Below are positions 25,942 through 36,867 of a DNA stretch of 64,000 nucleotides, piece by piece (position 1 is the first letter of the stretch; each line of letters begins with the position of its first letter). A program made the position numbers and the translations under genes. The notes under the pieces are model-generated. The model was not told where the DNA came from and did not search any database. It was given only the letters and a program-made list of their open reading frames with translations. Origin of the DNA: Ruminococcaceae bacterium BL-6 (GTDB lineage: Bacteria; Bacillota; Clostridia; Oscillospirales; Acutalibacteraceae). The stretch is taken from contig LR778135.1 of assembly GCA_902810075.1 (NCBI GenBank), positions 1,860,001 through 1,924,000 on the forward strand, written 5' to 3'.

Positions 25942-27219
25942 TTATTCCGCCGTCAGCTTTTCCAGCGCGGCAAGCTGCGCGCTGATGCAGAAAAGCTGCA
26001 TGGCCCGGCGCAGCTCCTCTTCGGATGGGAACGAAGGCGCAAGGCGTATGTTGGTGTCCTTCGGGTCTTTGCCGTAAGGAAACGCCGCGCCGGCCCCGGT
26101 CAGGATCACACCCGCCTCTTTGCACAGGGCGACGACCCGTTTTGCGCAGCCTTCCATCACATCCACGCTGACAAAATAGCCGCCCCTGGGTTCGGTCCAT
26201 TTTGCAACGCCCTTGCCGCCGAGCTCTTTTTTCAGCGTGCCGAGCACGATCTCGAATTTGGGGGCGAGCAGCGCCCTGTGCTTTTTCATCTGCCCCCGGA
26301 TTCCATCCATGTTGCGGAAAAATTTGACATGCCGCAGCTGGTTCAGCTTATCCGGGCCGATGGTCTGGAACGAGAGATGCTCTTGGAACACTCTCCTGGT
26401 CTCGTCGCCGCAGGCCATGGCCGCCACTCCGGCGCCCGGGAAGGAGATTTTGGAGGTAGAGGCGAAGAAAACGGCCGTTTCGGTCGTTCCGTTTTTCTCG
26501 CACTCGGCATAAAGATTCAAAAGGACATCGGGCGTATCGGTCAGGTCATGCACGCAGTACGCATTGTCCCACAGGATGCGGAAATCCTTCGCGGCGGGCT
26601 TCAGCGCGGCAAAGCGGCGGACCGTTTCGTCGGAATATGTAATGCCGAGCGGATTGGAGTATTTTGGGACGCACCATATTCCCTTGACCGCGGGGTCGGA
26701 GGAAACCAGGCGCTCCACTTCGTCCATATCCGGGCCGGAGTCCGCCATCGGGACAAGAATCAGTTCAAACCCGAAATACTGGGTCACGGCAAAATGCCTG
26801 TCGTACCCGGGGGCAGGGCATAAAAATTTGATTTTCTCCTGTTTTCCCCAGGGCCTGCAGCCGGAAAAGCCGTGCGTCATGCCGCAGGAAACAAAATCGA
26901 ACATCAGATTCAGGCTGGAGTTTCCGCCGATAATCACATTCTCCGGTTTCACCTGCATCATCCGCGCAAAAATTTCACGCAGCTCCGGCAGGCCGTCCGG
27001 CAGGCCGTAATTGCGGCAGTCCTCCCCGGACGGGGCATGGATATCGGACGACGAATTCAGGCAGTCCAGCATGGGCATCGAAAGGTCGAGCTGTTCGGGG
27101 CTGGGCTTCCCCCTTGCCATGTTGAGCTTCAGGCCGAGCGCCTGAAACTCCCGGTACTGCCGCTGCAAATCCTCTTTCGCGCGAATCCTTTCCTGCGCAG
27201 ACATTGAACAATATTCCAT
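25942..27219 (-). CDS. Aspartate-type PLP aminotransferase (class Ic-like)
   Basis: This 425-residue pyridoxal-phosphate enzyme belongs to the group related to Corynebacterium aspartate aminotransferase (Asp_aminotransf domain). Marks are LNMARGKPSPEQLDLSMPML, RNYGLPDGLPELREIFARMM, the cofactor-binding YSNPLGITYSDETVRR, and DNAYCVHDL. The Schiff-base lysine is in STSKISFPGAGVAA, and the substrate carboxylate Arg is in NIRLAPSFPSEEE. It probably interconverts aspartate and oxaloacetate. It follows asnS by about 100 bases on the same strand, so the pair links aspartate/asparagine supply and charging. GGGAGATGCTCAA precedes the start. Confidence 0.88.
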   Translation of the reverse strand: MEYCSMSAQERIRAKEDLQRQYREFQALGLKLNMARGKPSPEQLDLSMPMLDCLNSSSDIHAPSGEDCRNYGLPDGLPELREIFARMMQVKPENVIIGGNSSLNLMFDFVSCGMTHGFSGCRPWGKQEKIKFLCPAPGYDRHFAVTQYFGFELILVPMADSGPDMDEVERLVSSDPAVKGIWCVPKYSNPLGITYSDETVRRFAALKPAAKDFRILWDNAYCVHDLTDTPDVLLNLYAECEKNGTTETAVFFASTSKISFPGAGVAAMACGDETRRVFQEHLSFQTIGPDKLNQLRHVKFFRNMDGIRGQMKKHRALLAPKFEIVLGTLKKELGGKGVAKWTEPRGGYFVSVDVMEGCAKRVVALCKEAGVILTGAGAAFPYGKDPKDTNIRLAPSFPSEEELRRAMQLFCISAQLAALEKLTAE

Positions 27220-27321
27220 TTGAGCATCTCCCTCTATAAAGTTGCATAAAGCATGCTGAAAACAACCCTATTTTAATATATCCAGAGGGAAAACGCAAGT
27301 CAAATTTTAAGTTCCTGCATT

Positions 27322-28716
27322 TTAAAACTCCGCGGAGCCCGTGGTGCGCGGGAACGGAAGCACGTCGCGGATGTTGGAGATCCCGGTGAGGTACATGACG
27401 AGCCGTTCGAACCCCAGGCCGAACCCCGCGTGTTTTACGCCGCCGAAACGCCGCAGGTCCAGATACCACCAGTAATCCTCTTCCCGAAGCCCGGTTTCGG
27501 CCATGCGCCGCTTCAGCGTTTCCAGCCGCTCCTCGCGCTGGCTCCCGCCGATGATCTCGCCGATCCCCGGCACCAGCAGGTCGACCGCAGCCACCGTTTT
27601 TCCGTCGTCGTTCATGCGCATGTAAAACGCCTTGATCTCTTTCGGATAGTCCGTGACGAATACGGGTCTGCCGAAGACCTGCTCGGTCAGATATCTTTCA
27701 TGCTCGGTCTGAAGATCCGCTCCCCAGGAAACCGGATACTCGAACTTGCCGTTGTTCTTTTCCAGCAGCTTCACCGCCTCGGTATAGGTGATATACCCGA
27801 AATCGGAACCGGCGACATGATTCAGCCGTTCGAGCAGCCCCTTGTCGAGGAAGGAATTAAAGAACTCCAGGTCTTTCGGGCAGGTTTTCATGACATACCG
27901 GATGACATACCGGATCATGTCCCTCGCGAGATCCATATCGTCTTTGAGGTCGGCAAACGCGATTTCCGGCTCCACCATCCAGAATTCCGCCGCGTGGCGC
28001 TGGGTATTGGAGCGTTCCGCCCGGAAGGTGGGCCCGAACGTGTACACCTTGCCGAAGGCCAGCGCCATGCACTCGGCCTCCAGCTGGCCGGACACGGTGA
28101 GCGAAGTGTGCTTCCCGAAAAAGTCCTGCTGATAATCGACCCGGCCGTTTTCGTCTTTCGGAACATTCTGAAGGTCGAGCGCGGTGACGTGGAACATCTC
28201 CCCCGCCCCTTCGCAGTCGCTTGCGGTGATCAGCGGGGTGTGGACATAAACGAATCCGTTCTGCTGAAAAAACTGATGAAGGGCGAACGCAGCGGCGGAG
28301 CGGACCCGGTAAGCCGCGCTGAAGGTGTTGGTGCGCGGGCGCAGATGCGCGATGGTGCGCAGGAATTCCAGAGAGTGGCGTTTCTTCTGAAGCGGATAAT
28401 CCGGGGTGGATGGAGCCTCCACCCGGATTTCGGAAGCGTGGATCTCAAAGGGCTGTTTTGCCTGCGGCGTCAGCACCAGATTTCCGGTCACCGAAAGCGC
28501 GGCACCCACGTTCTGCCGGGCGATCTCCCGGAAATTTTCCACCTTGTCCTCCTCAAAGACGATCTGGACGCCCTGAAAACAGCTTCCGTCGTTCAGGTCG
28601 ATGAATCCCAGCGCCTTGGAATCGCGTATGCTGCGCACCCATCCGCACACCGTGAGCGGCGCATCGGCAAAAGCCTTCGGATTCTCATGCAGCTTTGATA
28701 ATTCGGTTCTGTCCAA
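27322..28716 (-). CDS. asnS: Asparaginyl-tRNA synthetase
   Basis: This 464-residue class IIb synthetase has an N-terminal OB anticodon-binding domain ([25 protein letters not shown]) and the three class II motifs: motif 1 around [14 protein letters not shown], motif 2 [21 protein letters not shown], and motif 3 [15 protein letters not shown] (longer stretches shortened). [21 protein letters not shown] and [19 protein letters not shown] fit AsnS over AspS. The start is read as TTG at 28716, with AGGAGGG seven bases upstream; no ATG lies nearby. A 93-base inverted-repeat element and then an IS200 copy lie immediately upstream. Confidence 0.93.
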   Translation of the reverse strand: MDRTELSKLHENPKAFADAPLTVCGWVRSIRDSKALGFIDLNDGSCFQGVQIVFEEDKVENFREIARQNVGAALSVTGNLVLTPQAKQPFEIHASEIRVEAPSTPDYPLQKKRHSLEFLRTIAHLRPRTNTFSAAYRVRSAAAFALHQFFQQNGFVYVHTPLITASDCEGAGEMFHVTALDLQNVPKDENGRVDYQQDFFGKHTSLTVSGQLEAECMALAFGKVYTFGPTFRAERSNTQRHAAEFWMVEPEIAFADLKDDMDLARDMIRYVIRYVMKTCPKDLEFFNSFLDKGLLERLNHVAGSDFGYITYTEAVKLLEKNNGKFEYPVSWGADLQTEHERYLTEQVFGRPVFVTDYPKEIKAFYMRMNDDGKTVAAVDLLVPGIGEIIGGSQREERLETLKRRMAETGLREEDYWWYLDLRRFGGVKHAGFGLGFERLVMYLTGISNIRDVLPFPRTTGSAEF

Positions 28717-28742
28717 TCATATTCCCTCCTGCATATTCTACG

Positions 28743-28835
28743 GCATTCCAGCTAAGATTGCAGAATCGTTTCTATTTCTTCCCCCGCCGGGCGGGGAAGA
28801 AATCGATCCGGGTCCCCAATCATAAGTGGAATTGC
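28743..28835 (-). repeat. 93-bp inverted-repeat element, copy 1
   Basis: The ends are GCATTCCAGCTAAGATTGC and, inverted, GCAATTCCACTTATGATTG, about 80% complementary. The middle has a hairpin, TTCTTCCCCGCC with GGCGGGGAAGAA-like pairing. A second copy with the same ends and overall length lies at 43721-43813. Both sit about 25 bases ahead of a minus-strand gene (here asnS), leaving the ribosome site outside the element. Confidence 0.85.
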
Positions 28836-28849
28836 TGTAAACTGAATCA

Positions 28850-29433
28850 CTACCGGCTGAAAGCCGGTAGGTTCGATAGCGGCTAAAGCCGCCTAAAGAT
28901 TGCCGATCTCGAAATTATCGCTTTTCATATTCTCTTCCAAATCTTGATTCTGAATGTACTGTGCAATTATTTCATCTGTCACATTTCCACTGCTTGCTAC
29001 GAAATATCCTCTTGCCCAAAGGTGCCGCCCCCAATATTCTTTGTTCAATTCTTTATACTCCATCTGCAACTTTCGCGAGGTATTCCCTTTTAGATATTGA
29101 ACCAATTTACTCGCAGAAAGATGTGGGGGGACTGATACAAGAAGATGGATATGATCTTTCCCTACATGCCCTGCCAATATTTCCACCTCATTGCTGCTGC
29201 ATGTAATCCGTATTAGTTCTCTCGTCCTTTGGGCGATCTTTCCTGTCAACACAGCTTTGCGATATTTCGTTATCCATACCAGATGATATTTTATATCGTA
29301 CGTACTATGTGCAGATTTTCGGTAGTTTTCCACTTGTGTCACCTCTACCTTAGTGTTTCACAAGTGTTCTCCTATAATCATACCAGGAGGTTGACCTAAA
29401 GGTTTCGCCTTAAGGCGAGGGTTTTAACCCCAT
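28850..29433. mobile_element. IS200-type insertion sequence
   Basis: A single tnpA gene is flanked by subterminal hairpins and no inverted terminal repeats, the pattern of IS200. On the 28850 side is ACCGGCT-GAA-AGCCGGT, followed by a second small hairpin. On the 29433 side are TCGCCTTAAGGCGA and GGGTTTTAACCC. No tnpB is present. Exact ends cannot be fixed without another copy. The element sits between the 93-bp repeat upstream of asnS and the tRNA-Ser gene, so it may have displaced the asnS promoter. Confidence 0.85.
28893..29333 (-). CDS. tnpA: IS200/IS605-family transposase TnpA
   Basis: This 146-residue Y1 HUH transposase excises and inserts single-stranded DNA next to terminal hairpins. 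It begins MENYRKSAHSTYDIKYHLVW, contains the HUH motif in DHIHLLVSVPP, and has the family LVQYLKGNTSRKLQ and YWGRHLWARGYFVASSG segments. The nucleophile Tyr is in IAQYIQNQ near the C-terminus. Start is set at GTG 29333, because GAGGTGA lies five bases ahead and relatives begin MENYRK; GTG at 29342 is an alternative. Length is normal, so it may be active. Confidence 0.93.
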   Translation of the reverse strand: MENYRKSAHSTYDIKYHLVWITKYRKAVLTGKIAQRTRELIRITCSSNEVEILAGHVGKDHIHLLVSVPPHLSASKLVQYLKGNTSRKLQMEYKELNKEYWGRHLWARGYFVASSGNVTDEIIAQYIQNQDLEENMKSDNFEIGNL

Positions 29434-29558
29434 GATACAGACAATAAAAAATATTTCCAAGATGTTTTTATATTATATCACACGCGGGATTCAATCAAGC
29501 ACAATTCGCGTCGTTTTTTCAAAAAGCAGGGAGATTTGAAAAATATTGGCGTTTACTC

Positions 29559-29587
29559 TTGATTTTTATAAGAGGTTTCGTTATAAT
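29559..29587 (+). promoter_or_regulatory. Promoter of tRNA-Ser
   Basis: TTGATT at 29559-29564 and TATAAT at 29582-29587 are separated by 17 bases. The tRNA starts 42 bases downstream. Confidence 0.82.
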
Positions 29588-29628
29588 AACAGAGTCGCCT
29601 GTAGAAAAGGCGCGTCATTTACCAAATT

Positions 29629-29715
29629 GGAGAGGTATTCTAATTGGTAAGGAGCCACATTGGAAATGTGGTGTGCCGCAAGGCATTGCGTGTTCGAGTC
29701 ACGTCCTCTCCGCCA
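29629..29715 (+). tRNA. tRNA-Ser (GGA)
   Basis: This 87-base class II tRNA has acceptor arm GGAGAGG/CCTCTCC, anticodon stem CCACA/TGTGG with loop TTGGAAA (anticodon GGA), and a long variable arm (TGCC-GCAA-GGCA). The T-arm is GCGTGTTCGAGTCACGT, followed by discriminator G and encoded CCA. The long variable arm confirms serine. Confidence 0.96.
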
Positions 29716-29811
29716 CTCAAATCCAAAACAAGATTCTGTTCCTTCCGAACGGAATTATGCTTTTGGATTTTTTTTTGAGAAAATATTTGAGAAAATAATA
29801 GACTTCAAATA

Positions 29812-29857
29812 AAAATCCAGGGAATTTGCTGTTATGCGATTCTCTGGATTTTATTTT
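29812..29857 (+). terminator. Terminator downstream of tRNA-Ser
   Basis: AAAATCCAG pairs with CTGGATTTT, with further pairing inside (GGAAT/ATTC), and is followed by ATTTTA. A decayed look-alike of its right half lies at about 32305-32345. Confidence 0.7.
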
Positions 29858-29986
29858 AGCTTATATTTCCACCTTGGTTTTTATAGCATAAAGGTTTCCA
29901 ATATATACCGGTTTCCATGCACTGGAAATCTTATTATAATAATTTATGTTGTGAATAGTAATCAAAAAACATGGAGGAAAGTTCAA

Positions 29987-31731
29987 ATGGCTTATATCAA
30001 ATGCGGCGGCTCTGCGGAAAACGACGGAACCTCAGACGTAGCGTGTTCCAACGAAGACAATCCTTTTGTATCAGCAGACGGAACCGGCGGAAAGAAACCT
30101 AAAAAATTCAAGAAGGCCACAATCGCCCTGATCTCGGTTTTTGTGATACTGATTGGGATCGTTTCCATCGGCAAACTCTTTTTCAACCGCGATTTTATGG
30201 AACTGATCCAAGGCAAAACCAGATATGCGCAAAATATTGAACTGGCAACGGCAAAGTCAAGCGCAAGCCAAATGGTCACCCTTTTAGACAAGGGCGTCAA
30301 TCTGTCGAAAGGCTACACCAAACCGAAAACACTGAATTCCGACCTGCAATTCAATATTAAATTAGAAGATCAGTTCCTAAAAGACATGAATGTACCGGCG
30401 GAAGGATTCGGCCCGATCCAGCAGGCTGTAAAATACCTGACACCCTGAAAATAAATACCAAGACGCTTGTCGGAGAGAATGGTACGCAAACCAGTTCCAC
30501 CCTGACAGATTCTTCCGCGTTAAAGCTGACTGTGAAATCGTTGACTGATCACGACGGAAAAACATATCTACATATTCCCCAGCTTCTCGATCGATATCTT
30601 TCCGACGGAGATCAGGAGACCGCTTTCCAACTTAGTCCGTACAGCCTTTCAAAAATGAAATACGACCCGAAAAAGCTGCAGGCCAGCCTGGAGAAACTCG
30701 CCGCAGTTTATTCAGACTCTCTTTCTTCGGCGGAAATGAAGGCGGAGAACAACCAAAGCGTTACTGTTGACGGCACAACGGTTCAAGGGCAAAAGCTGAC
30801 CGCTTCCCTGACGGCGGCCCAGACCTCGGCCCTGGTGAAAGCAATCGCCCAAACGGCTAAAAACGATAACGATCTGTATACGTTTGTATCCGATAACTAT
30901 GGCTTGTTTTCGGCAATCGCCGGAAGCACGCAGTCATCTTCAGAAAAGCTGACAAAAGAAAACTACGGGAAACTCATCGACAAGCTTTTATCGAATCTGA
31001 ATCTGGAAAAGGACGGTGTGACTTTTTCTGCGAACTCCTACCTTTCCCAAAATGGAACTCTTTTGGCACATTGCTATGAGAGTCATGATAAAACCGACAA
31101 GGGACAATTGAACTATCTGATTACCGACAAGAAATATGCGGCGGAATTTCTGGTGGATCAGAAAGAAGGCTTTACTTTCACCGATACAAAAACAGGCGAA
31201 GGAACCGGGGATCTGCAACTGAAAATTCATAGCGAAGATCTGAAAAATATCGGCGTAACCGTTCATTATTCAGGCCTTAAAAAGATTTCGTTTTTGGGTT
31301 CCGACACCATCGTCGGAAAGTGTGTCTTTTCTCTGTACGACCCCAACCACGAGTTAGGCAAATACGCGCAGCAGGCGGGCCTGTCGTCCGATCAGCTGGA
31401 TCAGCTGAGCCTGACGATCGAAACCGCTTTGGAGGCGGACAAGCTCAACAATACCTTCCAGCTTTCCATACCAAGGCTTCTGTCGGTCTCGATGGCCGGG
31501 AAAACGAGCGGCGTTTCAGGCAGCGTATCCATACCCCCCCAGCCGGAACCGAGCCAAGTGCTCGATCTTTCCAAGGATAAATCCGGAGAGGCTATGAACG
31601 AGATCACCATGAACGGAATCACATTCCTGTCCAAAACGCTGGAAAAAGATCCGGAATTGGCAGCCGTTTTATCCGGGTTTGGAATTTCGAAGGAACAGCT
31701 CGCCATGCTCGCAGCCTTCAGCCAAGCATAA
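29987..31731 (+). pseudogene. Single-pass membrane protein interrupted by a -1 frameshift
   Basis: Two reading frames together encode one protein of about 580 residues. The first starts at 29987 (GGAGGAAAGTTCAA ahead), with an acidic N-terminus, a basic KKPKKFKK stretch, one membrane segment (TIALISVFVILIGIVSIG) and an extracytoplasmic part. It stops at 30448. The second frame carries on without loss of sequence from KIPDTLKINTKTLVGENG to the stop at 31731. The switch is at the AAAA run 30430-30433; one extra A would restore a single frame. The rest is repetitive helix/strand-rich extracellular sequence, perhaps of the DUF6583 type, an uncertain memory. Either a true mutation, a sequencing error in a homopolymer, or slippage. 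Confidence 0.75.
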
Positions 31732-31775
31732 TGAAAGCAGACTGAACGCGTATTTAAAATATCTTTCTGTTAATA

Positions 31776-31810
31776 AAAAGAGGGCTCGGATCGCGAAGCC
31801 CTCTTTTCGT
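31776..31810 (+). terminator. Terminator after the frameshifted gene
   Basis: AAAAGAGGGCT pairs with AGCCCTCTTTT and is followed by CG and a long T-rich stretch. Confidence 0.88.
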
Positions 31811-31845
31811 TTTTCTTTTTATCTGTGCTTATTTCTGCATAAAAA

Positions 31846-31879
31846 GCAGGGGCAAGATGCCGCAGCATCCTGCCCCTGC
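31846..31879. other. Second strong hairpin in the same intergenic region
   Basis: GCAGGGGCAAGATGC and GCATCCTGCCCCTGC form a 15-base stem with one mismatch around CGCA. Another small hairpin, GGAGAG-TAAA-CTCTCC, follows at 31885. It may be a back-up terminator or a remnant. Confidence 0.6.
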
Positions 31880-32521
31880 CTTTCGGAGAGTAAACTCTCC
31901 ATACACAACGGATACTATAAATATATCCCATATTTTTATTTTGTCAATACAAAATAGAAAAAATAAATAATGAATTTATATTTTATGGAATACAACCGGC
32001 CGAATCAGTCTGCCGAAACGAAGCGACTGCGCGCTGTATTTATAATTTTCCCGAAAGCTTGCCACTGTAATCTGGCTGTTATCGTACTGTCTCTATCATG
32101 ACAAGACCATAATGTTCATCTTTTTGCGAAACACAGGCATAATAACGTTTTGGCTTACCGCGAAAAAATGCAATATCTGTATCGACAGTCTTTCCCGGAA
32201 CTGCCGAGGGCGGTATGGTTGCGTATTCGCCGGCAGCGCCGCGCCGTCTTTGCTCCCTGCTGCTTCAGGTACACATCCTTTTCCCTATAAAAATACGGAG
32301 AATTTTCTATCATGCGGTTCTATGGATTTTATTTTACCCTTATAATGTATGTGGCCCTTCTTCGATTCTGATCATAATCCAAATGGGCCTTCCTTCGGCA
32401 GGCCGTATTTCGAGATGAGATTTCCGCCCTGGCTTCATGCCGCAAAATACCTTTCCCACAGTCAAACCCAATCCCCTATGCATATTCTGATAAAGAAAAA
32501 TATAGATTGCGAGGTGTCTTT
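31880..32521. other. Intergenic region without recognised gene
   Basis: This 640-base AT-rich stretch has no reading frame with a ribosome site and convincing protein. A 77-codon frame at 32112-32345 lacks a ribosome site and looks random. A sequence at 32305-32345 resembles the terminator at 29812-29857 (shared GGATTTTATTTTA ending), suggesting a decayed duplicate. Confidence 0.6.
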
Positions 32522-33634
32522 ATGGCAGATCATATCATTCGGCACATGTTCCCCGGCAACAACACCAGCCAAGGCTTTTTCTCTTATTTCGCTTATATCC
32601 TTCCGCAGCAGCAGGCCAAACGCATCTATTGCCTGAAGGGCGGCCCCGGCACGGGCAAGTCCACGTTTTTGAAGCACATTGGGAAACGAATGGCACAGGA
32701 AGGGCTCGACCTTGAGTACATGCACTGCGCATCGGACCCGGATTCGCTGGACGGTCTGGTGATTCCGGCGCTGGGCGTGGCGCTCATCGACGGCACGGCC
32801 CCGCATGTAACCGATCCGGTGAATCCCGGCGCAGTGGACGAGATCGTCAACCTCGGGGAGTTCTGGGACGGGGAGGCCATCCGCCGGGACCGTGACGAAA
32901 TCATGCGCATAAACGGGGAGATCAGGCGGCAATACAAACGCGCGTTCCAATACATTTCGGCGGCAAAATGCCTGATGGATGACATCGTGGAGACGTTCGA
33001 GGCCGCCACAGACAAAGCCGGCCCGCTGCTGCAGGCGCAGCGCATCATTGACAGCGAGCTGATGCAGGTGCCGGCGAGCGGCCGGCTGGGCAGCATCCGC
33101 CGCCTGTTCGCCAGCGCCGTCACCCCCGCCGGCATCGTCCACCATCTGGATTCGCTGGTGGACGGCGCGGGCAAAGTGTATGCGATCAAAAGCCTGTGGG
33201 GCGTCGGCGTGCACGAGATGCTGGAAAGGGTGGCCGCCGACGCGGTGCGCCGCGGGCTGAACGTCGAACTGTATTACTGCCCGCTCGCCCCCGAAACGCG
33301 CATCGAGCATATGCTGATCCCGAAGCTGAAACTGGCGTTCGTTTCAGAAAACAGCGATTTCGAGCAAAAGGGGCACCGGACGATACTGGACATGACACAG
33401 TATACCGACCTCGCACAGACCGCGCCGCAGGAAAGCGCGCTGAAATTTGACGCCGGCACGTTCCACACAGTGCTGGACGAAGCTGTAACCGTGCTGGCCC
33501 AAACGAAAAAGCTGCATGACGAACTGGAAAGGTACTATATTCCGCACATGGACTTTGAGCGCGTACAGCAAAAGGAGACAGAAATCTGCGGACAAATTCT
33601 GGCGCTGGCGGATTGCGGGCCAAAACACGGATGA
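32522..33634 (+). CDS. P-loop NTPase of the PRK06851 type
   Basis: This 370-residue protein starts MADHIIRHMFPGNNTSQGFFSYF and carries a Walker A GGPGTGKSTFLKHIG at about residue 41. DGLVIPALGVALIDGTAPH follows. This matches a clostridial and bacillar family of about 370 residues with two P-loop halves and unknown function. In the second half the expected P-loop is changed to LWGVGVHEMLERV, so the second nucleotide site looks inactive, although ELYYCPLAPETRIEHMLIP is well kept. GAGGTGTCTTT precedes the ATG. Its neighbours are unrelated small genes. Confidence 0.8.
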   Translation: MADHIIRHMFPGNNTSQGFFSYFAYILPQQQAKRIYCLKGGPGTGKSTFLKHIGKRMAQEGLDLEYMHCASDPDSLDGLVIPALGVALIDGTAPHVTDPVNPGAVDEIVNLGEFWDGEAIRRDRDEIMRINGEIRRQYKRAFQYISAAKCLMDDIVETFEAATDKAGPLLQAQRIIDSELMQVPASGRLGSIRRLFASAVTPAGIVHHLDSLVDGAGKVYAIKSLWGVGVHEMLERVAADAVRRGLNVELYYCPLAPETRIEHMLIPKLKLAFVSENSDFEQKGHRTILDMTQYTDLAQTAPQESALKFDAGTFHTVLDEAVTVLAQTKKLHDELERYYIPHMDFERVQQKETEICGQILALADCGPKHG

Positions 33635-33706
33635 CCCCGAACGATCATGGAATTTTTTGCATATTCCAAATCCGCCCCGCAGATACTATCCGGCGAGGTG
33701 ATCGTC

Positions 33707-33946
33707 ATGTCAAAACAAAGCGCGTATTTTACGGCATCCGGATTGGACGACAAGCATCAGGTGAAAAGAATCAAGAAATCTCTGAATGAAATCCCCGGCG
33801 TTCTATCCGTGAGCACAAACATTCAGAAGAACCGGGTCGCAGTTGATTACGACAGCAGCGGAACAGACGTTCAGAAAATTAAAAATCATTTTCAAAACAT
33901 CGGAATCGACGCTGCGCTTACCGAAAATCAGGATCACACGATGTAG
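33707..33946 (+). CDS. HMA-like small protein lacking CxxC
   Basis: This 79-residue protein has the beta-alpha-beta-beta-alpha-beta pattern of heavy-metal-associated domains (as in CopZ): FTASGLDD..., NEIPGVLSVSTNIQKNRVAVDYD and QKIKNHFQNIGIDA. The metal-binding loop that normally reads MxCxxC is replaced by GLDDKHQ, so it cannot bind copper in the usual way. GGCGAGGTGATCGTC precedes the ATG. Either a non-metal ligand domain or a divergent adaptor. Confidence 0.7.
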   Translation: MSKQSAYFTASGLDDKHQVKRIKKSLNEIPGVLSVSTNIQKNRVAVDYDSSGTDVQKIKNHFQNIGIDAALTENQDHTM

Positions 33947-34016
33947 CGGCCGGAGCGCCGCCGATGTGGGCGGATAAGTTCCGCCCCTTTGCGCATGCTA
34001 TTTTTGAGGTGATTTT

Positions 34017-34145
34017 ATGAACAGCCAAGACCGGAAGAAACAAGCAGACAGCAAAAAAGATAAAGGCAAAGTGGAGAATCAAAACCAAAATCATAACACC
34101 AAAAAGGTTTCATTGGGGCCCAACACAAAGCGTTCGCCGCGCTGA
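34017..34145 (+). CDS. Small basic protein, 42 aa
   Basis: The reading frame starts MNSQDRKKQADSKKDKGKV and ends KKVSLGPNTKRSPR, followed by TGA. GAGGTGATTTT lies right ahead of the ATG. The product is highly charged, rich in Lys, Asn and Gln, without hydrophobic segments. It resembles small spore proteins in composition and in the NTKR ending, but I cannot assign a family. A strong terminator follows. Confidence 0.6.
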   Translation: MNSQDRKKQADSKKDKGKVENQNQNHNTKKVSLGPNTKRSPR

Positions 34146-34178
34146 ACCGCAAATATCTGCGAAACAATAGAAATTTCC

Positions 34179-34208
34179 GGCTCCTGCCGCATGGCAGGAG
34201 CCATTTTT
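34179..34208 (+). terminator. Terminator after the 42-aa gene
   Basis: GGCTCCTGCC-GCAT-GGCAGGAGCC is followed by ATTTTT. The gap from here to 34457 shows nothing else beyond AT-rich promoter-like sequence near 34365-34385. Confidence 0.9.
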
Positions 34209-34457
34209 AACTTTCACAGCCTTGAACGGAACGCCTTCGACTATCATCGTATTTCCCGGCTGCCCGGGCAGGCACGGCCCGCGCATCAGCCTTGGGGAAA
34301 AGGCCGTTCAGAACATCGCATCCTTACAATAATAAATCCCAAAATTGATTATGATAAAGCCGCTCCGACAGGGCATTATAATATCAGCTTCCGGGATTAA
34401 AAGAAGCAATCCCGTTTCGGCAGATAAAGAGCAGACAAAAATAGAGAGGTGAATAGG

Positions 34458-34883
34458 ATGAAGGTTCGAAATATCATGTCAAAGGATGTTCTGAGCTTAA
34501 GCCCAGAGGATTCGATCGAAAAAGCCGCTCAGCTGATGAAACAGCACGGCATCGGTTCCCTTCCCATCTGTGAAGGCGAAAAAGTAATCGGCATTGTTAC
34601 GGACAGGGATATCGTATTGAGGGCGACCGCAAAAGGACAGGGCTCGAATCAGCAGAAAGTGAAGGATATCATGAGCCCGAACCCGGTTGTAGGCGGCCCT
34701 GAAATGGATGTGCATGAGGTTGCAAAGGTTATGAGCGAAAAGCAAATACGCAGGATGCCAATTGTGGATCACGACAATCTCGTCGGGGTTGTCTCGTTGG
34801 GCGATATCTCCGTCGAGCCTGTTCTTCAGGACAATGCGGGAGAGGCTCTGAAAAACATTTCTCAACCCGGCGGCCAAATGTAA
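34458..34883 (+). CDS. CBS-domain protein
   Basis: This 141-residue protein consists of two CBS motifs: MKVRNIMSKDVLSLSPEDSI...GIVTDRDIVLRA, and VKDIMSPNPVVGGPEMDV...VVSLGDISV. CBS pairs bind adenine nucleotides or related ligands and often act as energy sensors. GAGGTGA lies ahead of ATG 34458; a GTG at 34449 is a weaker alternative. It is free-standing, of the YhcV/Hrp1 type, so its partner is not known from context. Confidence 0.9.
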   Translation: MKVRNIMSKDVLSLSPEDSIEKAAQLMKQHGIGSLPICEGEKVIGIVTDRDIVLRATAKGQGSNQQKVKDIMSPNPVVGGPEMDVHEVAKVMSEKQIRRMPIVDHDNLVGVVSLGDISVEPVLQDNAGEALKNISQPGGQM

Positions 34884-34907
34884 GCGCCGCATTCAATCAG
34901 TAAAGCG

Positions 34908-34955
34908 AAAGCTCCCCTGCCGGCCGATAAAAGGGCCGGCAGAGGAGCTTTCTCC
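34908..34955 (+). terminator. Terminator after the CBS gene
   Basis: AAAGCTCC.CTGCCGGCC pairs with GGCCGGCAG.GGAGCTTT, followed by CTCCTTT. It can also act on the convergent collagen-like gene. Confidence 0.8.
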
Positions 34956-35084
34956 TTTGACCGGGAGCTAGAATTGCTAATTTTCTATGCCTGCATTGCA
35001 ATGATTCCTCTCCCCTGTTCTTTACCCCTGGCATCCCGGTAACAACTGGCGGAAGGGCTGCGCCGGGAGGCACATACATAAGAT

Positions 35085-36677
<1,593 letters not shown>

Positions 36678-36867
36678 TTAAAAATACTTGCCATATATCA
36701 TGCTATGCGCCATGGTAAATCTTGTACACGCCGTATCGCCCGAGGGTTTATGTTTTGGATGGGAAGAGAACAGGAAATTTTCCGTTTCTTCTGTTTTCTT
36801 TTCCCTCCCGAGCAGGTATAATAAAGACAAATCGCCATACATAAAAAGAAAGCCAGAGCTTAACATT

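Noticed and set aside
32112..32345. A 77-codon frame in the long intergenic region
   Set aside because: No ribosome site, no recognisable protein pattern, and its end overlaps a decayed terminator-like sequence.
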